Shown piece after piece: positions 8,805-23,801 of a DNA stretch of 64,000 bases; within the stretch, counting starts at the first letter, position 1, and each line of letters opens with the position of its first letter. The stretch is taken from contig CAIQAB010000002.1 in NCBI GenBank assembly GCA_903869675.1, forward strand, positions 62,001 to 126,000, read 5' to 3'. Both the position numbers and the translations under genes were made by a program. Origin of the DNA: an uncultured Verrucomicrobiota bacterium. GTDB taxonomy: Bacteria; Verrucomicrobiota; Verrucomicrobiia; Opitutales; Opitutaceae. The notes beneath the pieces are model-generated. The model worked only from the letters and a program-made list of their open reading frames with translations, had not been told where the DNA came from and searched no databases.

Positions 8805-10352
8805 TCAGTGCTTAAAGTGGCGCAGACCGGTGAAGACCATGGCCAGACCGCGGGCGTCGGCCGCCGCGATAACCTCGTCGTCCCGGACCGAACCACCCGG
8901 CTGGATCGCCGCCGTGGCGCCCGCATCGGCCGCCGCGATCAAGCCGTCGGGGAACGGGAAGAGGGCTTCGGAGACCACCACCGAGCCATGGAGATCGAGC
9001 TTGGCCTCGCCGGCCTTCCAAACCGCGATGCGAGAGCTATCCACCCGCGCCATCTGGCCCGCGCCGACGCCGAGCGTTTGTTCACCACGACAGTAGACGA
9101 TGGCGTTCGATTTGACATGTTTGCACACGCGCCAGCCAAACATCATCGCAGCCCATTCGTCGGCCGTCGGCTGGCGCTTGGTCACCACCTTGAAGTCGGC
9201 CGGGTTGCCGAGGATCTTGTTGCGATCCTGAACCAGCAGGCCGCCGATGACCGAGCGCACATCGAGCAGGGACTCCGCGCCGACCCCTTCCTTGGCGATC
9301 ATCAGCCGCAGGTTTTTTTTCTTCGCGAAGACTGCCAGCGCCTCGTCACTGAAACGCGGGGCGATGATGACCTCGGTAAAGATGTCGGCGATGGTGCGCG
9401 CGAGACCCGCCTCGAGGGTGCGGTTGACGATAATGATGCCGCCGAAAGGCGCCTGGCGGTCGGTCGCGAAGGCTTTTTCCCAAGCCAGCTCGAGCGTCTC
9501 GTCCGAGGCGACACCGCAGGGATTGGTATGCTTGAGGATGGCCACCGTGGGCTTCTCAAACTCGCCGATCAGGTAGGTGGCCGAGGTGATATCGAGGATG
9601 TTGTTATACGAGAGCTCCTTGCCTTGGAGCTGGGTGAAATGCTCGTGAAAAGAGCCGTAGAGCGCGGCCTTCTGGTGCGGATTTTCGCCGTAACGGAGGC
9701 CCTGGGCCTTGGGCAGGCTGAGCGAGAATTGTTTCGGGTAACCGCTCAGTGCTTCGAGATCCGGCTCGTCGGCCTGAGACTCGAGGTAACGTGCGATGGC
9801 CGCATCGTAGCTGGCGGTGCGCTGGAATACTTTCAGCGCCAGTTTGCGCCGCAAAGCCGCCAGGCCGGCGGGCTGGGCGAGGGCCGCGAGCACGGCCGCA
9901 TAGTCGTCGGGATCGCAGACAACCGAGACGGCCTCGTGGTTCTTGGCCGCGCTGCGCAGCATGGAGGGTCCGCCGATGTCGATGTTCTCGATCGCCTCCT
10001 CGAAATGCACGTCCTTGCGCGCAACCGTCTGCTCGAACGGGTAGAGATTGACCACCACCAGATCGATGAGGGCGATGCCGTGCTCCCGCGCCGCCTCGAG
10101 GTGCTCGGCCTTGTCGCGTCGGCAGAGGAGGCCGCCGTGGATCTTCGGATGCAGGGTCTTGACGCGCCCCTCCATCATCTCGGGAAAGCCAGTATGTTGA
10201 CTGACTTCGGTCACCGGCAATCCCCCGGCCGCCAGCAGCTTGGCCGTGCCACCGGTCGAGAGCAGGGTGTAGCCGTGAACCTTGACCAAGGAGGTCGCGA
10301 ATTCGACCAGACCGCGTTTGTCGCTTACCGAGAGCAGAGCCAGCTTTTGCAT
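8805..10352 (-). CDS. purH: bifunctional AICAR formyltransferase / IMP cyclohydrolase
   Basis: Performs the last two steps of purine synthesis to IMP. The N-terminal MGS-like cyclohydrolase domain ([16 protein letters not shown], then [11 protein letters not shown]) is followed by the AICAR transformylase domain with the conserved [11 protein letters not shown] near residue 270 and [10 protein letters not shown]. The 515 residues are normal. It is preceded by the TauE-like gene with a 78-base gap. A 742-codon frame antisense to it is a GC-driven shadow. Confidence 0.97.
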   Translation of the reverse strand: MQKLALLSVSDKRGLVEFATSLVKVHGYTLLSTGGTAKLLAAGGLPVTEVSQHTGFPEMMEGRVKTLHPKIHGGLLCRRDKAEHLEAAREHGIALIDLVVVNLYPFEQTVARKDVHFEEAIENIDIGGPSMLRSAAKNHEAVSVVCDPDDYAAVLAALAQPAGLAALRRKLALKVFQRTASYDAAIARYLESQADEPDLEALSGYPKQFSLSLPKAQGLRYGENPHQKAALYGSFHEHFTQLQGKELSYNNILDITSATYLIGEFEKPTVAILKHTNPCGVASDETLELAWEKAFATDRQAPFGGIIIVNRTLEAGLARTIADIFTEVIIAPRFSDEALAVFAKKKNLRLMIAKEGVGAESLLDVRSVIGGLLVQDRNKILGNPADFKVVTKRQPTADEWAAMMFGWRVCKHVKSNAIVYCRGEQTLGVGAGQMARVDSSRIAVWKAGEAKLDLHGSVVVSEALFPFPDGLIAAADAGATAAIQPGGSVRDDEVIAAADARGLAMVFTGLRHFKH

Positions 10353-10430
10353 AATAAAAAGGGGGAACGTGTGCGGCCCGCGTCCGATGCTGGCAAGCTG
10401 CTTGTCCGGCCGCCTGCGAACGGCCCCGCT

Positions 10431-11186
10431 TTAGGGCGCCATCGGGGCCTCGTCCGGCCCGACATGCCCCGTATGAAACCCCGCCTCCGCCGGCAAGGTG
10501 TGGCGATGAAACCAGCCGTGGACCGCCTCCGTGCCGCGAAAAACCGTCAACACACCGACTGCCACCAAACAGGCTCCCGCCAGCCGCAGGCCACGCCCAC
10601 GCGCCTTGGCCGTGATCCGTTGCCCCAGCCAACCGGTGACCAAGAGTGCCGGCAAAGTCGAAAAACCAAAGACATAGGCTCCTGCCACCACACCCTCCAG
10701 GGAGTCGCGACTGACCAGATAAAACAGGGCCGCCAGCGAAAGACCGCAGGGCAGAAACCCGTTGATCCAGCCCGTGAGCACACAGCGCCAGAGCGAGGGC
10801 GTCGCCCACAACACGCGCAAGGCCCCGCAGGCCCGCCCCACCAGACCACCCTCGTTCGCCAAAACCCCTGCCCACCGCCAGGCAAAGAGATACCCCAGCC
10901 CGATCACGACCATCACCCCGCCGGCCAGCCCGGCCAACCAGTCCTGCAAATGGGCAAGCGGCGCGACGAGATCCACCCAGCCCGCCGCCAGTAACAGCAA
11001 CACCCCGATAAAGACATACGCCGTGGCTTTACCGAGTTGGTAGGCCGCATGGCGCGCCAACAGTAACCCCGCGCCGCCCCGCGCTCCCGCCGTGACCGCC
11101 AAAGCGAAGGGCGCGCACATGCCGGCGCAGTGCGCCCCGCCGAGCAAGCCCATCAACGCCACCGCACCATAGTCGGACCAAGTCAT
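10431..11186 (-). CDS. sulfite exporter TauE/SafE (UreH/DsbD-like) family membrane protein
   Basis: 251-residue polytopic membrane protein with about six hydrophobic segments. The N-terminal GGAHCAGMCAPFALAV, with two cysteines three residues apart, is the hallmark of the cytochrome-oxidase or urease-associated subgroup of this family, in which a copper or thiol role is often suggested. Later segments include TGWINGFLPCGL and YVFGFSTLPALL, repeating the small-residue plus cysteine pattern. The ATG at 11186 is preferred over a start at 11222 because the conserved region begins there. No cytochrome oxidase genes lie in the window, so the substrate is unknown. Confidence 0.85.
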   Translation of the reverse strand: MTWSDYGAVALMGLLGGAHCAGMCAPFALAVTAGARGGAGLLLARHAAYQLGKATAYVFIGVLLLLAAGWVDLVAPLAHLQDWLAGLAGGVMVVIGLGYLFAWRWAGVLANEGGLVGRACGALRVLWATPSLWRCVLTGWINGFLPCGLSLAALFYLVSRDSLEGVVAGAYVFGFSTLPALLVTGWLGQRITAKARGRGLRLAGACLVAVGVLTVFRGTEAVHGWFHRHTLPAEAGFHTGHVGPDEAPMAP

Positions 11187-11331
11187 CGTCGCGCACCCTT
11201 GGCCCGCCCGGCAGACACGCAAGCCCGCGTCTCCTCACACCCCGGCGATTAGCGCCGCGCGCTGGGCGGATTTGCGGTGCTACTTGCCAAGCGTGCCGTC
11301 CTGCCTTGTTTGCCCGATACAGTCTTCGCCC

Positions 11332-11730
11332 ATGCCCGCTTCGCTCGCCCTCCCTGGCCTCACCGCCCGCCTCGATAAACTCGTCTACCACCACGGCGGT
11401 AAGTGCCTGCCCCCCGACCAGCCGCACGCCTTCGTTTATTTCGTGACGATCCGGAACGCCACCGAGCACACCGTCACCCTGCTCGGCCGCAAATGGGTGC
11501 TTACCCATGCCGACGGCTCCCGCCAAGTGATCGAGGGCGATAAAATCGTCGGCGAGACTCCCGTGCTCACCCCGGGAGAAAGTTTTTCTTACAACAGCTA
11601 CCACGTGACCGGCGGGGACGTCACCGCGCTCGGGAGCTTTCACGGCATCGACGAGAACGGCCGCCCCGTGCACGTGGTTCTAAACACGTTCGCCATGCAC
11701 ATCCCGCCTGCCTCCGATGCCGACCGCTGA
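11332..11730 (+). CDS. apaG: ApaG domain protein
   Basis: 132-residue single-domain protein of the ApaG/DUF525 family, an immunoglobulin-like beta fold. Conserved blocks are FVYFVTIRNATEHTVTLLGR, GDKIVGETPVLTPGESFSY and the C-terminal FAMHIPPAS. The ATG at 11332 starts just before the domain; the upstream extension to 11272 is not conserved. The biochemical role of ApaG is not well settled. It stands alone and converges with the next gene across a 13-base gap. Confidence 0.9.
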   Translation: MPASLALPGLTARLDKLVYHHGGKCLPPDQPHAFVYFVTIRNATEHTVTLLGRKWVLTHADGSRQVIEGDKIVGETPVLTPGESFSYNSYHVTGGDVTALGSFHGIDENGRPVHVVLNTFAMHIPPASDADR

Positions 11731-11743
11731 GGAGCGACCAGCG

Positions 11744-12172
11744 TCAAACGTCAATCACTTCGCCACCCGGCCCGCCCGGCGTCTTTTTGCCACCCCCACC
11801 CGGCCCGCTGCCGCCCGGCGGCCGCCCGATCATCCGATTCAGCACGAAATTCGTCACCCCCACGATCGCAGCCCCACCCAGTGCCGACCAGAACCCGTCG
11901 ACCGTAAAACCGGTGACCAGCTTGCCCACTAAGAGGAAAAGCCACGCGTTGATGACCACCAAGCCCAGCCCGAGGCTGAGCAAAATAAAAGGGAGGGTGA
12001 ATAATACCAAAAGGGGCCGGAGCACCGCGTTGAAAAAGCTCAGCAAGACCACCACGAGGAAAAGCGTCTCCCCGTCCGTATAATGAATGCCAGGCACCAG
12101 CCGCGCCGCGAGGGCCACGCCCAGCGCCAGCACCAGCCATCTCAGGATCAGACCGAGTAAAGGACTGTTCAT
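11744..12172 (-). CDS. phage holin family 4 / YvlD-like membrane protein
   Basis: 142-residue membrane protein with four hydrophobic segments. Characteristic features are the opening LILRWLVLALGVALAA, LVPGIHYTDGETLFLVV, and the loop SFFNAVLRPLLVLFTLPF with conserved Asn-Arg-Pro. It ends in a glycine/proline-rich tail (PPGGSGPGGGGKKTPGG). YvlD-like proteins are small membrane proteins of unclear role; the 'holin' label is a family name and does not show lysis activity. Divergent from the DeoR gene, with 87 bases between starts. Confidence 0.85.
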   Translation of the reverse strand: MNSPLLGLILRWLVLALGVALAARLVPGIHYTDGETLFLVVVLLSFFNAVLRPLLVLFTLPFILLSLGLGLVVINAWLFLLVGKLVTGFTVDGFWSALGGAAIVGVTNFVLNRMIGRPPGGSGPGGGGKKTPGGPGGEVIDV

Positions 12173-12259
12173 GCCGCGGACCATCCGCCCCCTGCCGCCG
12201 GTCGCAATGCCGAAATTAAAACCTTCCCCGCAACGCCTCCCCCGCGTATCGCCGAGAGA

Positions 12260-13027
12260 ATGACCACCAAGCAGCGCCTCGACCTGATCGAACGCTACAT
12301 CCACGAGCACAAATACGCCGACCTTCACACCCTCGCGACGCGCTGCGAGACCTCGCTCTCCACCGTCCGCCGCGCCCTCGACACCCTGGAAACCCGCGGC
12401 GTGCTCCGCCGCCACCATGGCGGCGCCACCCTCGTCGCCACCGACGAACGCGCCCGTGAATACGATTTCATCGCCCGCGATGAACGCCAGTCGGCGGAGA
12501 AACACGCCATCGCCCGCCGCGTCGCTGATTTAGTCAAACCCGGCATGACCGTGATCCTGGACGGCGGCACCAGTGTCTACGCCGTCGCCCGCCTGCTCGT
12601 GGCCAAACGCCTCCAAGTCATTACCAATTCCCTGCCCATCGCCGCTCTCTACGCCGACCTTGGTTCGCTCGAAACCATCGTAACCGGCGGCAGCATCGAT
12701 AACCGCCTCGGCGTGCTGGTCGGCCCCCTTTGCGAACAGTCCCTTGCCCAGATCCACGCCGACCTCGCCATCCTCGGCGGCGCCGGCGTCACCGAAGCCG
12801 GGGTGTGGAACCACAACGCCCTCATCGTCGCCACCCAGCGCCGTATGATCGCCGCCGCCGAGCGCACCGTCTTCGCCATCGACGGCTCCAAGTTCGGTCG
12901 AAAGGCCCTCGCTCTCGCCACCGGATTCGAACCCCGCCTCACGCTGGTGACCGACCGCGAACCCGCCCCCGCCGTCGCTGCCTCCATCCGAGCCGCCAAG
13001 GCCGGCCTCGACGTCGCCTCCAGCTAG
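12260..13027 (+). CDS. DeoR family transcriptional regulator
   Basis: 255 residues. The N-terminal winged helix (RLDLIERYIHEHKYADLHTL, then STVRRALDTLETRGVLRRHHGG) is followed by the DeoRC sugar-phosphate sensor domain with VILDGGTSVYAVARLL, ITNSLPIA, the glycine-rich GGSIDNRLGVLVGP and DGSKFGRKALA. Family members sense phosphorylated sugars and usually repress catabolic operons. The nearest gene is uvrA 61 bases downstream, an unlikely target. The deoA-like, deoC and rbsK genes elsewhere in the window are reasonable targets by pathway, but I saw no shared operator. Confidence 0.9.
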   Translation: MTTKQRLDLIERYIHEHKYADLHTLATRCETSLSTVRRALDTLETRGVLRRHHGGATLVATDERAREYDFIARDERQSAEKHAIARRVADLVKPGMTVILDGGTSVYAVARLLVAKRLQVITNSLPIAALYADLGSLETIVTGGSIDNRLGVLVGPLCEQSLAQIHADLAILGGAGVTEAGVWNHNALIVATQRRMIAAAERTVFAIDGSKFGRKALALATGFEPRLTLVTDREPAPAVAASIRAAKAGLDVASS

Positions 13028-13088
13028 GCTCCCACCGCAGATCGCGCTCGAAGTTTGCGTTCACCCGCACACTGGCCTTCGTGCCCGC

Positions 13089-18920
<5,832 letters not shown>

Positions 18921-18937
18921 CGAAAGCCCGCGCAGGC

Positions 18938-19858
18938 TCACCCCGTGGCCAAGGCCGCCTTCGCGGTCAGTTCGGCGTGGAGGCGTGCCAGCTCCGGCAC
19001 CGGCACGCCGAGACGACGGGCGCGGCGGAGCGGCTCACCCCAGATCGGGTCCAGCTCGAGCGGGCGGCCGGCCAGAAAATCGAGCAACGTTGAGGGCCGG
19101 TAGGCCATGTCCCGGGTGATGCGCACGTTTTGCTCCAAAAACGCATCCTCAATCTCCACGCCTTCGGCGCGGGCCGCCGCCTGCACTTCGCGCATGAGGG
19201 CCCTCACCCGCGCCTCGCGCGCGGGGTCGCGCAAGACCTCGTCGCTGGTCAACCCACCCTCCGTGACCGTCAGACCGTTGAAAGGCACATTCCAGACCAG
19301 CTTGCGCCAGCGCACGGCCGCCAGGCTGGCGGCTACCCTGGCCCGCACCCCGGCGCGCACGAATACCTCGGCCACCGCCTCGGCGCGCCCCCCGGAGTCC
19401 CCGGTAAAGGCCCCGAGCTCGACGTAACCCTCGGTCAGACAAGTGGCCCTTCCGGCCGAGAGACGATTTACCCCGACAAAACACAGGCAACCCACCGTGC
19501 GCTCGCCGCCGACGACCGCCGCAACCGCCTCGTCCACCCCGAGGCCGTTTTGCAGGTTCACCACGAGGGTGCCGGGGCCAAGCAGCGGCGGAAGCAGGCG
19601 GGAAAGTTCGCCATTGGCGGTGGCCTTGAGCGCGACCACCACCAGATCCACCGGCCCGATCTCGCCGGGCTCTCCTGCCACCTGCGCCGGTCGCAAGCGC
19701 CGGGTCTCGCCCGCCCAGTCGAGGGTGATACCCTCCGCCCGCAGGAACTCTCGGTTACTCCGGGCCAGATAGGACACCTCGCAGCCGGCCAGAACCATGC
19801 GGCCGCCATAATAAAGCCCCAGCGCACCCGCCCCGACCACCGCGACCGTTTTGATCAT
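18938..19858 (-). CDS. panE: 2-dehydropantoate 2-reductase
   Basis: Reduces ketopantoate to pantoate with NADPH in coenzyme A synthesis. The N-terminal Rossmann motif VAVVGAGALGLYYGGRM is followed by VVVALKATANGELSRLL, the NLQNGLGVDEAV segment with the conserved Asn, and the KLVWNVPFNGLT block holding the catalytic lysine and asparagine. The 306 residues are normal. Its start overlaps the stop of the upstream DUF2937-type gene by four bases, so the two are probably translated together. Confidence 0.92.
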   Translation of the reverse strand: MIKTVAVVGAGALGLYYGGRMVLAGCEVSYLARSNREFLRAEGITLDWAGETRRLRPAQVAGEPGEIGPVDLVVVALKATANGELSRLLPPLLGPGTLVVNLQNGLGVDEAVAAVVGGERTVGCLCFVGVNRLSAGRATCLTEGYVELGAFTGDSGGRAEAVAEVFVRAGVRARVAASLAAVRWRKLVWNVPFNGLTVTEGGLTSDEVLRDPAREARVRALMREVQAAARAEGVEIEDAFLEQNVRITRDMAYRPSTLLDFLAGRPLELDPIWGEPLRRARRLGVPVPELARLHAELTAKAALATG

Positions 19859-20472
19859 AAGTCTATCCGTGGCCCGCCGCCAGCGACGCGGTCAACCTCA
19901 TCTTCCGGTCCCCGCTTGGCCGCCGGCCGGCGCACCCGCCGCAGCAGCGCGCGCCCCGGCAGGATCACGAGGACCCGATAAAGGACGAGCGCCAAGACCA
20001 TGCCGATACCGGCATAGACCAAGCCCTCGGTCGTGACCGGCACCGCCGGCTTAAAAACCGCCCACGCCCGCGCCGCGATGCCGGCGTCGACCTGGCGGAG
20101 GAATACGAAGGGCCGCTCCCAGAGCGAAGCCGCGCGCAGGGCCGCCTCCGCCGTTTCCAAATCATTCACCCGCGCCTGTGCCTCGGCAATGGCGTCGCCC
20201 AACCGAGCCACCGGGGCCGCCGCCTGCGCACGGGTAGTCTCGATCAACCGTGCGAGGGTGATGCCGCTCTCGCGGGCGACGGCCTCGTAGCGGGTCAAAG
20301 TCAGCCGGGCCTCGTCGAGGTGGCCGCCAAGGCGTTGCAAGTATTGCTGGTAAAACTCCGGCGCCTGTGAGAGCCCGACCGCACCCAGCACGCAAAGCGC
20401 CCGATCGAGCAAACGCCCGCCCGCCCGCCCGAGGGGGCGGAGCGGGGCGGTCCAGACGCGACGAGACTTCAT
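19855..20472 (-). CDS. DUF2937-type membrane protein
   Basis: 205 residues. The N-terminal part RLLDRALCVLGAVGLSQAP and QYLQRLGGHLDEARLTL matches the pattern I associate with DUF2937. A helical middle with alanine/glutamate heptads follows, then a hydrophobic segment near residues 155-175 (GLVYAGIGMVLALVLYRVLV) and a basic C-terminus. The function of the family is unknown. The ATG at 20472 is chosen because the 24 residues before it are not conserved-looking. Divergent from the ExoD gene (100-base gap) and overlapping panE by four bases. Confidence 0.75.
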   Translation of the reverse strand: MKSRRVWTAPLRPLGRAGGRLLDRALCVLGAVGLSQAPEFYQQYLQRLGGHLDEARLTLTRYEAVARESGITLARLIETTRAQAAAPVARLGDAIAEAQARVNDLETAEAALRAASLWERPFVFLRQVDAGIAARAWAVFKPAVPVTTEGLVYAGIGMVLALVLYRVLVILPGRALLRRVRRPAAKRGPEDEVDRVAGGGPRIDL

Positions 20473-20572
20473 GGCTGTAGCCTGCGACCCTCGGCACCGG
20501 GGTGCAACGCCAGGCTGTTTTTCGCGGCAAACACCTCGCGTCAAAGGCGCGTGCGATAAATACTAACCCGCC

Positions 20573-21268
20573 GTGTCCCCCTCCGCGCCCACCACCCCTC
20601 CGCCGCCCAAACCGTCCCCGGGCCACATCGACGACCGGCTCGGCGACGCCCTGCGCCACTTGGCCGCGCGTTTCGCCAACCGGCCTACTCCGCTGGGCGA
20701 GGTGCTGGATACGCTGGGGCCGCGCGCCTCCGCCCTCCTGGTGGTCATCTGCGCCCTGCCCTTCTCCACGCCGATCAGCATCCCCGGCCTCTCCACGCCT
20801 TTCGGCCTGGTCATCCTGCTGCTCGCGGCGCGTTACCTCGCCGGTCTCCCGCCCTGGCTGCCGGGCCGCTTGCGACGGGTGGAACTGCCACCCGCCTTTC
20901 TCGGCAAATTGCTCGCCGCCAGCGCCCGGTTGGTGAGCTGGCTCGAACACCGGCTGCGCCCTGGGCGCCTCGCCACGCTGGTCGACCGGGAGTGGAAACT
21001 GCGCCTGCACACCACGGTCGTGATTCTGGCCGCCTTGCTTCTCATGCTCCCGCTTCCGCCCCTCCCGCCCTTGACCAACACGCTGCCCGCACTGGTGGCC
21101 GTGGTCATGACCCTGGCGGCGCTCAAGCGGGATGGCGCGGGCGTGCTGGCCGGCTACGGCCTGTTTATTTTCACCATCGGCTACTTTGTTTTCTGGGGCG
21201 CAATCGTGATCGAGACCTTCCGGCGCTTTGGCGGCAAGGTGCTGGAACTTCTGCCGAGCTTAGGCTAA
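20573..21268 (+). CDS. ExoD family exopolysaccharide synthesis membrane protein
   Basis: 231 residues, GTG start. After a proline-rich N-terminus the ExoD signature appears: LGEVLDTLGPRASALLVVI, ALPFSTPISIPGLSTPFG and LILLLAARYLAGLPPWLP. Three to four membrane segments follow. ExoD proteins affect exopolysaccharide production and alkali tolerance in rhizobia; the molecular activity is unknown. No polysaccharide genes adjoin it. It converges with the methyltransferase gene with only 8 bases between stops. Confidence 0.88.
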   Translation: MSPSAPTTPPPPKPSPGHIDDRLGDALRHLAARFANRPTPLGEVLDTLGPRASALLVVICALPFSTPISIPGLSTPFGLVILLLAARYLAGLPPWLPGRLRRVELPPAFLGKLLAASARLVSWLEHRLRPGRLATLVDREWKLRLHTTVVILAALLLMLPLPPLPPLTNTLPALVAVVMTLAALKRDGAGVLAGYGLFIFTIGYFVFWGAIVIETFRRFGGKVLELLPSLG

Positions 21269-21276
21269 ATGCCCAC

Positions 21277-22602
21277 TTACCAAACGCGTGCCCAGAGGAG
21301 CTTGAGGTAACGGCTTTCGAGACAGTTGGAATACACCGGATGGTCCGCCCCGGGCCCCGAGCGCTCGAAGAACTGCAGGCGGCGGTTCAGGCGGTGGGCC
21401 CCCTTGATGACGTGTTCCTCGAAATCTTCGAGCGAGAGCAGGCCGGAGCAGGAACAGGTCACAAAGACCCCGCCGGGCTTTACCAGCGCGAGGGCGAGCT
21501 GGTTGAGATCCTCATATTTGCGCCGCCCCTCGGCATTGCCGGCGGCCTCACGCGTGAAAATGAGCTTGGGGGGATCAAGCACAACAACGTCCCATCTCTC
21601 GCCGTTCTGGGCCATCTGGCGGGCATAGGCAAAGGCATCGGTGTGGACAAATTTGATCCGCGCCTGGTTGAGGTTGGCGTTGCGCTTGGCCTGGGCGAGG
21701 GCGGCCTCGTCGAGATCCACCGCGGTCACGTCCTCGGCCCCGCCGGTGAGTTTGGCGTTGAGTGAGAAGCCCGCACTGTAGCAGCAGAGGTCGAGCACGC
21801 GGGCGCCGCGGGTGAACTTTGCGAGCAGGCGGCGGTTTTCGCGTTGATCGCAGAAAAAGCCGGTCTTGTGGCCCTCGGCGAAGTCCACCTCGTAGCGGAT
21901 GCCGTGCTCGCGGATCTTCACCCGGAGAGGGGCGGCGGCGTTGGTTTCGTTGAACCAGCTCGGCTTGATGCCCTCGAGCGAGCCGAGGTCATGGTCAACG
22001 TGCACCCGGGCGAACTTCGTGCCGGCCAATTCATGGAGCAGCGGCAGCCAGGCGGGCAGGCGGCGGGCCATGCCAAAGCTGGTGACTTCGCAGAGCAGGG
22101 TATCGGCGTAGCGGTCCACGATCAGACCGGAGAGACCGTCACCGTCGGAGTTCACCAGACGATAGGCGTCGGTGGTCGCATCAAGTTGGAAGATATCACG
22201 CCGGAGCGCGACCGCGCGACGCAGGGCGGTCTCGAAATAGGCCTCGCCGAGCAGGGCGTCCGCCCCGTGGGCGACGACGCGCAGGACCATCTTGGCGCGG
22301 GGGTTGTAGAGGCCGATCCCGAGGGGTTGGCCGCCCTTGTCGTAGACGTTGACCAGATCGCCCGGACGAGCATCGGAGGAGGCCTCGCCCATCAGGCGCG
22401 GAAAGATGGCGGGCTGGAAGGTGAAGTATTTGAGCTGCACCCAGGGGCGGAGACGCTCCGCCGGGGGCACCGGCGGCGGCAGTTGACGTCCGCCACCCGG
22501 GGCCGGGGCGGGCTGGAGCAGGCCCTCGTCGTCGCCGTCCACGTAGGGTTCGGACGAAGGCTCGGAAGGCGGCGGGACGGAGGCGGACGAGGCGCGTTGC
22601 AT
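21277..22602 (-). CDS. class I SAM-dependent rRNA methyltransferase, RlmI-like
   Basis: 441 residues. A proline-rich N-terminal region of about 55 residues precedes a PUA-like domain (QLKYFTFQPAIFPRLM to GIGLYNPRAKMVLRV) and then the methyltransferase domain. The characteristic FFCDQRENRRLL precedes motif I (VLDLCCYSAGFSLNA), and VVVLDPPKLI is motif IV. RlmI methylates a 23S rRNA cytosine in E. coli; the exact target here is unproven. The ATG at 22602 is preferred over 22671; both lie upstream of the conserved domain, so the true start is uncertain. Confidence 0.88.
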   Translation of the reverse strand: MQRASSASVPPPSEPSSEPYVDGDDEGLLQPAPAPGGGRQLPPPVPPAERLRPWVQLKYFTFQPAIFPRLMGEASSDARPGDLVNVYDKGGQPLGIGLYNPRAKMVLRVVAHGADALLGEAYFETALRRAVALRRDIFQLDATTDAYRLVNSDGDGLSGLIVDRYADTLLCEVTSFGMARRLPAWLPLLHELAGTKFARVHVDHDLGSLEGIKPSWFNETNAAAPLRVKIREHGIRYEVDFAEGHKTGFFCDQRENRRLLAKFTRGARVLDLCCYSAGFSLNAKLTGGAEDVTAVDLDEAALAQAKRNANLNQARIKFVHTDAFAYARQMAQNGERWDVVVLDPPKLIFTREAAGNAEGRRKYEDLNQLALALVKPGGVFVTCSCSGLLSLEDFEEHVIKGAHRLNRRLQFFERSGPGADHPVYSNCLESRYLKLLWARVW

Positions 22603-22745
22603 GATACGGTTGGTCGGACGGCAAACCGCAAAGCCGGCGCGCGGGCGACGTTTTTCTCCGCAACCCGGCACACGCGCCGGTTGACGAAGGTGGCGGTGGC
22701 GGGCTTAAAGACGTTTCCCCGCCGGCACCGCCCCCCCTTCCCTGC

Positions 22746-23702
22746 ATGAAAAAACTCTTCTGGTTCGCCCTCGCCCTCGCGCTGGCCGCCTGCCTCGGCG
22801 TCATCCTGAAAAACACGTGGGAAACCACCGAATTCTTCCTCGCCAACGGCCGCGAGGCCACGATCAAGGTCGGCAAAAAATACAACGAGTCCAGGTGGGC
22901 AGAACCGCTGCCGATCAAAAAAATCTCCGCCTACACCGGCACGATGGCGGACCAACACGAGGTGCTCGTCGAAACCGACTGGGCTTTAAACGAAAAGCAG
23001 ACCTACCCGATCCGTTTTCTGCTGCGCGACGTCGCGGCGGAGGCACGACGGATGTCTGTGCGGCAGTTGGCCAACAGTATCCGCCTGCACACCAAGGAGG
23101 ACGGCACCCCGGTGACGATACAGGATACGGATCTCTTTGAACGCACCCTCGACAAGGCCATGGGGCCGCCGGCCGCGGGCGTCTACATCCGTCCCCGCCC
23201 GGTAGCCGAGGCCGCGCCGGACACGACTGCCCCGACGGTGCCCTTCTTGATTGTCGAGCCCGGAGCCGTCACCTGGCAGGTGATCTGGAACAACACCCAA
23301 CCGGGCGAGTGGGCAGTGTTGGTAGGCTGGTTGCTCGCGCTGCAATGGCTCTTCACCCACGCCTGGGGCCTGCCCTGGCGGTCCACCGCCCAATCAAAGA
23401 CCGCAAAAAAGGACTTCGTGCACCCCTCTTTGCGCCGCATCGAGGCCGACCAACCCGACGCCCCGAAGGCCAAGATCACTTACACGCCGCGCAAAACCCC
23501 GCCCCCGGAGGCGCCTGGCACCGCTCCCGAGGCTCCCGCTCCCGCGCGCACGATCGCCCTGCCCCCGAAGGCAAACGCGCCGACCGGCGAGCCACCCGTC
23601 CCCTACTCAACCGCCACTCCCGCCCCGCCTTTGGAACCGCCCGCCGGGATCGCCCAGCCCGCGTTAAAGCTGGCCCGGAAAAAAAATCCCGAGACCAATT
23701 GA
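22746..23702 (+). CDS. membrane protein of unknown function with proline-rich tail
   Basis: 318 residues, not assigned to a family. An N-terminal hydrophobic segment (residues 4-22, LFWFALALALAACLGVILK) may be a membrane anchor or a poor lipoprotein signal. A roughly 150-residue extracytoplasmic-looking region follows, with YNESRWAEPLPIKKISAYTG. A second membrane segment lies near residues 185-205 (EWAVLVGWLLALQWLFTHA), and the C-terminal third is rich in Pro, Ala and Thr. The ATG at 22746 lies only two bases after a 'ccctgc' run and has no clear ribosome site. It ends at a strong bidirectional terminator. Confidence 0.7.
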   Translation: MKKLFWFALALALAACLGVILKNTWETTEFFLANGREATIKVGKKYNESRWAEPLPIKKISAYTGTMADQHEVLVETDWALNEKQTYPIRFLLRDVAAEARRMSVRQLANSIRLHTKEDGTPVTIQDTDLFERTLDKAMGPPAAGVYIRPRPVAEAAPDTTAPTVPFLIVEPGAVTWQVIWNNTQPGEWAVLVGWLLALQWLFTHAWGLPWRSTAQSKTAKKDFVHPSLRRIEADQPDAPKAKITYTPRKTPPPEAPGTAPEAPAPARTIALPPKANAPTGEPPVPYSTATPAPPLEPPAGIAQPALKLARKKNPETN

Positions 23703-23742
23703 ACCTCGCTCTTTCCCGCCTCGGGCGACGGCAACGGCATTT

Positions 23743-23789
23743 CGCCCAATAAAAAAACCCGGCCGTTTGGCCGGGTTTTTTATTGGGCG
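23743..23789. terminator. bidirectional intrinsic terminator
   Basis: A near-perfect hairpin: gcccaat-a(7)-cccggcc, loop gttt, ggccggg-t(6)-attgggc. GC-rich core pairs are flanked by A- and T-tracts on both sides, so it can end transcription of the upstream membrane-protein gene (plus) and of the thymidine phosphorylase homologue (minus), which converge here. Confidence 0.9.
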
Positions 23790-23801
23790 CAGGGGGCCGG
23801 A

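Noticed and set aside
8766-10994. 742-codon frame on the plus strand antisense to purH
   Set aside because: It is a GC-driven shadow of purH and the TauE-like gene; it has no family motif and odd composition.
11744-12172. Phage holin suggesting a prophage
   Set aside because: The family label is misleading; no phage genes are nearby and YvlD-like proteins are chromosomal.
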